NCBI GenBank assembly: GCA_021798915.1
Contig: JAJZBM010000011.1
Span: 17,992 to 81,991 of the forward strand
Length of the DNA stretch: 64,000 nucleotides
Direction of reading: 5' to 3'
From: Pseudomonadota bacterium
Lineage (GTDB): Bacteria; Pseudomonadota; Alphaproteobacteria; Acetobacterales; Acetobacteraceae
Shown: positions 57,496-64,000 of the stretch, in pieces
Position numbering within the stretch: the first letter of the stretch is position 1
Layout of the letters: every line of letters begins with the position of its first letter
Made by a program: the position numbers and the translations under genes
The notes under the pieces: generated by a model
Told to the model about the DNA's origin: nothing
The model's input: only the letters and a program-made list of their open reading frames with translations
Databases searched by the model: none

Positions 57496-57714
57496 TCAGG
57501 ATTGCACGGCGGGAAGACGTTGCTTCTCCGCCAGGATTGTCTTGACCCGCGCGATCTCTCGCCGCACCGCGCGCATCCGAGCCGTACCTTCTTGCTGGCC
57601 GGTCGCGCGTTGGAAACGAAGATTGAACCGCTCCTTGCTGAGATCGAGCAGCAGGCTCGTCAGCTCGTCCGGGGTCTTGGTGCGGATGTCACGCGCCTTG
57701 CTCATCTCAGGCAT
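57496..57714 (-). CDS. rpmC: 50S ribosomal protein uL29
   Basis: A 72-residue helical protein: [20 protein letters not shown] and [11 protein letters not shown]. Two starts are possible, 57714 (overlapping the rplP stop by 8 bases) and 57705 (directly after it); both give a plausible protein. Confidence 0.96.
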   Translation of the reverse strand: MPEMSKARDIRTKTPDELTSLLLDLSKERFNLRFQRATGQQEGTARMRAVRREIARVKTILAEKQRLPAVQS

Positions 57715-58123
57715 CCCCCATCCGGGTCACGAACTTGGTCTTGATCGGCAGCTTGGCCGCGCCGAGATCGAGCGCCTCGCGCGCCAGATCGGGCGCGACG
57801 CCATCAATCTCGAACATGATCCGCCCCGGCTTGACCCGGCAGACCCAGAATTCCGGCGCGCCCTTACCCGATCCCATGCGTACTTCGGCAGGTTTGCGCG
57901 AGACCGGGACATCGGGAAAGATTCTGATCCAGACGCGTCCGGCGCGCTTCATGGCGCGCGTGATGGCGCGCCGTGCCGCTTCGATCTGGCGCGCGGTGAT
58001 CCGCTCGGGCTCCATCGCCTTCAAGCCAAAGGCGCCGAAATTCAGCGTCGTGCCACCTTTGGCAAGACCATGGATACGGCCCTTATGGGCCTTGCGATAA
58101 TTGGTGCGCTTGGGAGAAAGCAT
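57707..58123 (-). CDS. rplP: 50S ribosomal protein uL16
   Basis: A 138-residue protein near the peptidyl-transferase centre. [34 protein letters not shown] and [11 protein letters not shown] are diagnostic. Confidence 0.98.
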   Translation of the reverse strand: MLSPKRTNYRKAHKGRIHGLAKGGTTLNFGAFGLKAMEPERITARQIEAARRAITRAMKRAGRVWIRIFPDVPVSRKPAEVRMGSGKGAPEFWVCRVKPGRIMFEIDGVAPDLAREALDLGAAKLPIKTKFVTRMGDA

Positions 58124-58135
58124 CCTTCGTGATCC

Positions 58136-58813
58136 TCAGCGCTGCGGGGCCTGCTCCGCGGCGCGCCGGTCTTGCGCCATCGGATCATGAGCCAGGATTT
58201 CACCTTTAAAAATCCACACTTTCACGCCGCAGGTGCCATACGTGGTCTTGGCGGTGGCAGTGCCGTAATCGATATCCGCACGCAGCGTGTGCAAAGGCAC
58301 GCGACCTTCGCGATACCACTCCATACGGGCAATCTCGGCGCCACCGAGACGGCCGCCGCAGTTGATGCGAATGCCCTGCGCGCCAAGCCGCATCGCCGAT
58401 TGCACCGCGCGCTTCATGGCACGGCGGAAGGCAACACGCCGCTCGAGCTGCTGAGCGATGTTTTCCGCAACCAGAGTCGCGTCGATCTCGGGTTTCCTGA
58501 TTTCGACGATGTTCAGCGTCACCTCGGCTTTCGCCATGGTGGTGAGATCCTTGCGCAACGCCTCGATATCCTGGCCCTTGCGCCCGATCACCACCCCCGG
58601 CCGCGCGGCATAAATCGTCACCCGTGGCTTCTTCGCCGGGCGCTCGATGACCACACGCGAAACGCCGGCGGCATGCAGTTTGCTCCGCAGCCGTTCCCGC
58701 AGCCGCATATCCTCATGCAGCAAACGTGCATAATCGGCGCCGGCGTACCAGCGGCTATCCCATGTCCGATTGATGCCGAGCCGGAGCCCGATCGGATTGA
58801 CTTTGTGTCCCAT
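58136..58813 (-). CDS. rpsC: 30S ribosomal protein uS3
   Basis: A 225-residue protein at the mRNA entry tunnel. [14 protein letters not shown] and the KH domain [10 protein letters not shown], then [11 protein letters not shown], are hallmarks. It starts 3 bases after rplV. Confidence 0.98.
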   Translation of the reverse strand: MGHKVNPIGLRLGINRTWDSRWYAGADYARLLHEDMRLRERLRSKLHAAGVSRVVIERPAKKPRVTIYAARPGVVIGRKGQDIEALRKDLTTMAKAEVTLNIVEIRKPEIDATLVAENIAQQLERRVAFRRAMKRAVQSAMRLGAQGIRINCGGRLGGAEIARMEWYREGRVPLHTLRADIDYGTATAKTTYGTCGVKVWIFKGEILAHDPMAQDRRAAEQAPQR

Positions 58814-58816
58814 CGG

Positions 58817-59233
58817 CTACGCCGTCCCTTCCTCAGTCTGCGCCGCACGCGTCTCCGCGACCTCGGGGAGTTCCGCGACGACGATGCGCAGATGGCTGAA
58901 CCATTTTTCCACCCGCGCCGAACGGCCGCGACCGCGAGCATGAAAGCGCCGCATCACCACCGCGCGCCCGACCTCGGCGCGCGTGACGATCAGCCGGTCG
59001 ACGTCGAGCGCGTGATTATTCTCGGCGTTGGCGATCGCACTTTGCAGCACTTTCTTCACGTCGCCGGCGATGCGCCGCTTGCTGAAAGTGAGCGTTGCGA
59101 CCGCCTGCGCCGCCGGCCGATTACGAATGAGCCCAGCGACGAGATTAAGCTTGCGCGGGCTGACCCGCAAATTGCGCATCACCGCTTCTGCCTCGCTGGC
59201 GTCTAGTCGGCGTTCATGCTTCGGCTTGCTCAT
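58817..59233 (-). CDS. rplV: 50S ribosomal protein uL22
   Basis: A 138-residue protein lining the exit tunnel. [16 protein letters not shown] and [12 protein letters not shown] are typical. The C-terminus has an extension of about 25 residues ([12 protein letters not shown]) beyond the E. coli length. Confidence 0.98.
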   Translation of the reverse strand: MSKPKHERRLDASEAEAVMRNLRVSPRKLNLVAGLIRNRPAAQAVATLTFSKRRIAGDVKKVLQSAIANAENNHALDVDRLIVTRAEVGRAVVMRRFHARGRGRSARVEKWFSHLRIVVAELPEVAETRAAQTEEGTA

Positions 59234-59234
59234 C

Positions 59235-59513
59235 TCAGCCCCGCTTTGCCTTCTTGTCGGCCGAATGCCCCGTGAAGGTGCGGGTCGGCGAGAATTCCCC
59301 GAATTTGTGCCCGACCATGTTTTCGTTGACCTGCACCGGCAGGAATTTGCGGCCGTTATAGACGCCGAAGGTCAGCCCGACGAATTGCGGCAGAATGGTC
59401 GAGCGGCGCGACCAGATCTTGATGATCTCGTTGCGGCCCGACGCCCGCACGGCCTCGGCCTTGTTGAGGAGGTAGCCGTCAACGAACGGCCCTTTCCAGA
59501 CGGAGCGAGCCAT
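59235..59513 (-). CDS. rpsS: 30S ribosomal protein uS19
   Basis: A 92-residue protein of the 30S head. [25 protein letters not shown] and [10 protein letters not shown] are invariant features. It ends 1 base before rplV starts. Confidence 0.98.
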   Translation of the reverse strand: MARSVWKGPFVDGYLLNKAEAVRASGRNEIIKIWSRRSTILPQFVGLTFGVYNGRKFLPVQVNENMVGHKFGEFSPTRTFTGHSADKKAKRG

Positions 59514-59517
59514 CGGT

Positions 59518-60351
59518 TCAGCCCTTCCCCTTGTTGCGCCGGCGGATAATCAACTTGTCCGTGCGCTTGTTCACGCGTGTCTTATAGCCCTTGGTCGGCT
59601 TGCCCCACGGCGTCACCGGATGGCGGCCGCCGGAAGTCCGTCCCTCGCCGCCGCCATGCGGATGATCGACCGGGTTCATTACCACGCCGCGATTATGCGG
59701 CCGCCGCCCGAGCCAACGCTGCCGACCGGCCTTGCCGATATGGGTATTCGCGTTGTCGGGATTGGACACTGCGCCGATACTCGCCATGCATTCGGCGCGC
59801 ACCATGCGCAACTCCCCCGACATCAGCTTGATCTGGGCGTAACCCGAATCCTTGCCGACGAGCTGAGCGAAAGTGCCGGCGGCGCGCGCGATCTTGCCGC
59901 CCGCACCGGGCTTCATCTCGATATTATGGATGATGGTGCCAACCGGAATCGCCGCCATCGGCATCGCATTGCCGGGCTTGATATCAACCCGGGCGCCGGA
60001 AATCACGCCATCGCCGACCCGCAACCGCTGCGGCGCCAGGATATAGGCGAGTTCGCCGTCCTGATACTTGATCAGCGCAAGAAACGCGGAGCGATTGGGA
60101 TCATATTCCAGCCGCTCGACCACCGCCGGCACGTCGAATTTGCGACGCCGGAAATCCACCAGGCGATAGGTCTGCTTATGGCCGCCGCCGCGAAACCGCG
60201 AGGTGATATGGCCATGATTATTGCGCCCGCCGGTGCCGGTCTTGCCGCGCGTCAGCGCCTTGACCGGCTTTCCCTTCCACAACTCGCCGCGATCGACGAG
60301 AATGGTGCCACGGAGGCTCGCCGTAACCGGATTGAAATTTTTCAGCGCCAT
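59518..60351 (-). CDS. rplB: 50S ribosomal protein uL2
   Basis: A 277-residue protein needed for peptidyl-transferase activity and subunit joining. [28 protein letters not shown] and the essential histidine region [14 protein letters not shown] are present. Start at 60351 from family alignment. Confidence 0.98.
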   Translation of the reverse strand: MALKNFNPVTASLRGTILVDRGELWKGKPVKALTRGKTGTGGRNNHGHITSRFRGGGHKQTYRLVDFRRRKFDVPAVVERLEYDPNRSAFLALIKYQDGELAYILAPQRLRVGDGVISGARVDIKPGNAMPMAAIPVGTIIHNIEMKPGAGGKIARAAGTFAQLVGKDSGYAQIKLMSGELRMVRAECMASIGAVSNPDNANTHIGKAGRQRWLGRRPHNRGVVMNPVDHPHGGGEGRTSGGRHPVTPWGKPTKGYKTRVNKRTDKLIIRRRNKGKG

Positions 60352-60361
60352 GGTCGATCCT

Positions 60362-60709
60362 TCACGCAAGACCAGCGGTCAGATCGATGGTCTGACCTTC
60401 GGCGAGCGTCACATAGGCCTTCTTCACATCACTCCGCCGCCCAGGCCGACCACGGAAGCGTTTGGTCTTGCCTTTGGTCACCAGCGTATTCACCGCCGTC
60501 ACCTTGACGCCGAACAGCCCTTCGATCGCGGCTTTGATTTCCGGCTTGGTGGCCTCAGCGACGACACGGAACGCCATCTGATGGCGCTCGCCGAGCATCG
60601 TCGCCTTCTCGGTCACCACCGGGCTTCGGATGATGCGGTACATCTCCTCGCGCGACAGAGTCGCCGCGCGCTTGCGCGCCGACTGGCCAAGTTTGTAAGG
60701 CGAGGTCAT
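60362..60709 (-). CDS. rplW: 50S ribosomal protein uL23
   Basis: A 115-residue protein at the tunnel exit, the docking site for trigger factor and [14 protein letters not shown] and [13 protein letters not shown] are diagnostic. It has a basic N-terminal extension of about 20 residues. ATG overlaps the rplD stop by 4 bases. Confidence 0.97.
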   Translation of the reverse strand: MTSPYKLGQSARKRAATLSREEMYRIIRSPVVTEKATMLGERHQMAFRVVAEATKPEIKAAIEGLFGVKVTAVNTLVTKGKTKRFRGRPGRRSDVKKAYVTLAEGQTIDLTAGLA

Positions 60710-61338
60710 CGCACGATCTCCCGGGTCAACCGCTCGGTCAAGGCGGCGATTCCGGCCGCGGTGATGGCGAGCACGTCATGGCGCAGAATGTCGTAGACAT
60801 TGGCGCCGAGCGACGGCAGCACGTCGACCCCCGGCACGTTGCGGCTGGCGCGGAGAAAGTCACGATCGACCTCTTGATCGACGATCAGCGCCGAGTGCCA
60901 GCCCAGGGTCTTCAACTTCCCGACCAGATCTTTGGTCTTACCAGTGCCGCCGGTGCTGTCGAGCACCACCAGCTTGCCCTCGGCGTATTTCTTCGAGAGC
61001 GCCGAAATTAGCCCAAGACGGCGCACCTTCTTCGGTAAATCGTAGCCATGATCTCGAACCACCGGGCCATGCACCACCCCGCCGGTGCGGAATTGCGGCG
61101 CCCGCAAGCTGCCTTGGCGCGCCCGCCCGGTACCCTTCTGTTTATAGGGCTTGCGGGTCGTGCCCGAGACCTCACCCATCCCTTTGACCGCGTGCGTGCC
61201 GGCGCGCCGCTTCGCCAATTGCCAATGCACGACCCGCGCCATGATGTCTTCGCGCGGCGCGGCACCAAACACCGCCTCATTGAGTTCGGTGTTGCCGACC
61301 GCAGCGTTGTCCAGCGTTCTGATTTCGATTTCCATCAT
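60706..61338 (-). CDS. rplD: 50S ribosomal protein uL4
   Basis: A 210-residue protein. [16 protein letters not shown] and [16 protein letters not shown] form the extended tunnel loop of uL4. Two adjacent ATG codons (61338 and 61335) can start it; the open frame upstream is not supported. In enterobacteria L4 represses this operon. Confidence 0.97.
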   Translation of the reverse strand: MMEIEIRTLDNAAVGNTELNEAVFGAAPREDIMARVVHWQLAKRRAGTHAVKGMGEVSGTTRKPYKQKGTGRARQGSLRAPQFRTGGVVHGPVVRDHGYDLPKKVRRLGLISALSKKYAEGKLVVLDSTGGTGKTKDLVGKLKTLGWHSALIVDQEVDRDFLRASRNVPGVDVLPSLGANVYDILRHDVLAITAAGIAALTERLTREIVR

Positions 61339-61345
61339 TCGCCCC

Positions 61346-62020
61346 TCAGCCCGCCAACGCCGCCGGATAGGGTGCATCGGCCGGACGCGGGCGCTTGATC
61401 GCATCGCGTACCAGAACGAACCCACCCTTGCTTCCCGGCACCGCGCCCTTGACCATGATCAGGCCGCGCTCGGCATCGACATGCGCGACCTCAACATTGA
61501 GCGTGGTCACCTGCTCGTCTCCAAGATGGCCAGCCATCTTTTTGTTCTTGAACGTCTTGCCCGGATCCTGGCGATTACCGGTCGAACCGTGGCTGCGATG
61601 GCTGATGGAAACGCCATGGCTCGCCTCCAGACCACGGAAATTCCATCGCTTCATCGCACCCGCGAAGCCCTTGCCCTTGGACGTGCCGCAGACATCGACC
61701 TTCTGCCCGATCGCGAAATGCGCTGCCGAAAGCGTCGCCCCGGGGGCGAGCACGGCATCCGGGGCAACCCGGAATTCCACCAGCTTTTGCTTCGGCTCGA
61801 CCTTGGCCGTGGCGAAATGGCCGCGATTGGGCTTGCTGACGTTCTTCACCTTGGCGCGACCGAAACCGAGTTGCACCGCCGTGTAGCCGTCCCGCGCGAG
61901 ATCGCGCACGGACACCACCTGCACCGCATCGAGATGCAGAACGGTGACCGGCACATGGGTGCCGTCATCCTTGAACAGCCGGGTCATTCCCAGCTTTCTT
62001 GCTAATAATCCGGTGCGCAT
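61346..62020 (-). CDS. rplC: 50S ribosomal protein uL3
   Basis: A 224-residue assembly-initiator protein. [16 protein letters not shown] and [15 protein letters not shown], with the methylated-glutamine region N-R-Q-D-P-G-K-T-F, are hallmarks. Confidence 0.98.
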   Translation of the reverse strand: MRTGLLARKLGMTRLFKDDGTHVPVTVLHLDAVQVVSVRDLARDGYTAVQLGFGRAKVKNVSKPNRGHFATAKVEPKQKLVEFRVAPDAVLAPGATLSAAHFAIGQKVDVCGTSKGKGFAGAMKRWNFRGLEASHGVSISHRSHGSTGNRQDPGKTFKNKKMAGHLGDEQVTTLNVEVAHVDAERGLIMVKGAVPGSKGGFVLVRDAIKRPRPADAPYPAALAG

Positions 62021-62044
62021 GACGTTTTCTTCAGATCAGGTGCT

Positions 62045-62353
62045 TCAGATTTTGATCTCGACGTCCACGCCGGCAGCGAGGTCGAGCTTCATCAGAGCAT
62101 CGACCGTCTGCGGCGTGGGTTCGACGATATCGAGAAGGCGGCGATGGGTGCGGATCTCGAACTGCTCGCGGCTCTTCTTGTCGACATGCGGCGAGCGGTT
62201 GACCGTGAACCGCTCGATATGGGTCGGCAGCGGGATCGGCCCACGAACGCGCGCGCCTGTACGCTTGGCCGTGTTCACGATCTCCTTCGTGCTGTTATCG
62301 AGCACGCGATGATCATACGCCTTCAGGCGGATGCGGATATTTTGGTTGTCCAT
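62045..62353 (-). CDS. rpsJ: 30S ribosomal protein uS10 / NusE
   Basis: A 102-residue protein that also serves as antitermination factor Nus[14 protein letters not shown] and [14 protein letters not shown] are diagnostic. First gene of the S10 block, 38 bases after tuf. Confidence 0.98.
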   Translation of the reverse strand: MDNQNIRIRLKAYDHRVLDNSTKEIVNTAKRTGARVRGPIPLPTHIERFTVNRSPHVDKKSREQFEIRTHRRLLDIVEPTPQTVDALMKLDLAAGVDVEIKI

Positions 62354-62391
62354 GGGTTCGTTCCAGCTCTGCGTTTCGCGCGATCGCGGCC

Positions 62392-63582
<1,191 letters not shown>

Positions 63583-63640
63583 CGTCTTGTTCTCCGTGCC
63601 CGGTATGGCTCAGAAGTTCGTCGGGAATAGGGTTGCTTGG

Positions 63641-64000
<360 letters not shown>

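Overview
The window is a GC-rich alphaproteobacterial chromosome segment. The likely source is Rhodospirillales, and Acetobacteraceae is the best guess. This rests on the alphaproteobacterial S10/spc/alpha ribosomal order, a hopanoid gene cluster, a contiguous urt-ure cluster, and short A/T hairpin repeats of a kind I recall from acetic acid bacteria. The placement is an inference; no 16S rRNA gene is present.

Layout. 1-4.9 kb: housekeeping genes (Hsp20 fragment, bL31, Spy/CpxP-like protein, old yellow enzyme, pyridoxal kinase, a ThDP enzyme). 5.1-15.5 kb: twelve same-strand genes, urtABCDE-ureDABCEFG, that import urea and hydrolyse it to ammonia. 15.7-24.5 kb: two divergent operons for tetrahydromethanopterin (H4MPT)-linked one-carbon oxidation. 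One is beta-RFAP synthase, mtdB, an ATP-grasp protein and mch. The other is a pterin carbinolamine dehydratase and fhcBADC. Together they would take methylene-H4MPT to formate. 24.5-33.2 kb: a lipoprotein with two retropepsin-like domains, then isoprenoid and hopanoid genes (hpnH-ispH on one strand, dxs-hpnM-hpnI-hpnJ on the other). 33.4-36.6 kb: a PEP-CTERM glycine-rich exported protein, a stand-alone tatA and a second ThDP enzyme.

36.7-47.9 kb is the accessory region. It starts at tRNA-Arg(CCG). A 5'-truncated IS256-type element and a complete inverted copy bracket a LysR regulator and a divergent short-chain dehydrogenase. Beyond them is a compact element of about 7.2 kb, bounded by a 14-bp direct repeat of the tRNA-Ser(TGA) 3' end (40654-40667 and 47873-47886). 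It encodes a tyrosine integrase, an excisionase-like HTH protein, a zinc-finger/Toprim primase-like protein, a P-loop replication ATPase, a TubC-N-like/zinc-ribbon protein, a possible SpoVG-like protein and two unknowns. It has no recognised structural, packaging or conjugation genes. The ATPase gene 3' end and the next gene carry about 15 copies of GGTGACGCT in both orientations, which looks like an iteron-type origin embedded in coding sequence. This element is the most interesting part of the window.

47.9-64 kb: the ribosomal protein super-operon, all on the minus strand, from rpsG (cut by the window end) and tuf through rpsJ...rplO, secY, adk, rpsM, rpsK, rpoA and rplQ. fusA is absent from its usual place between rpsG and tuf.
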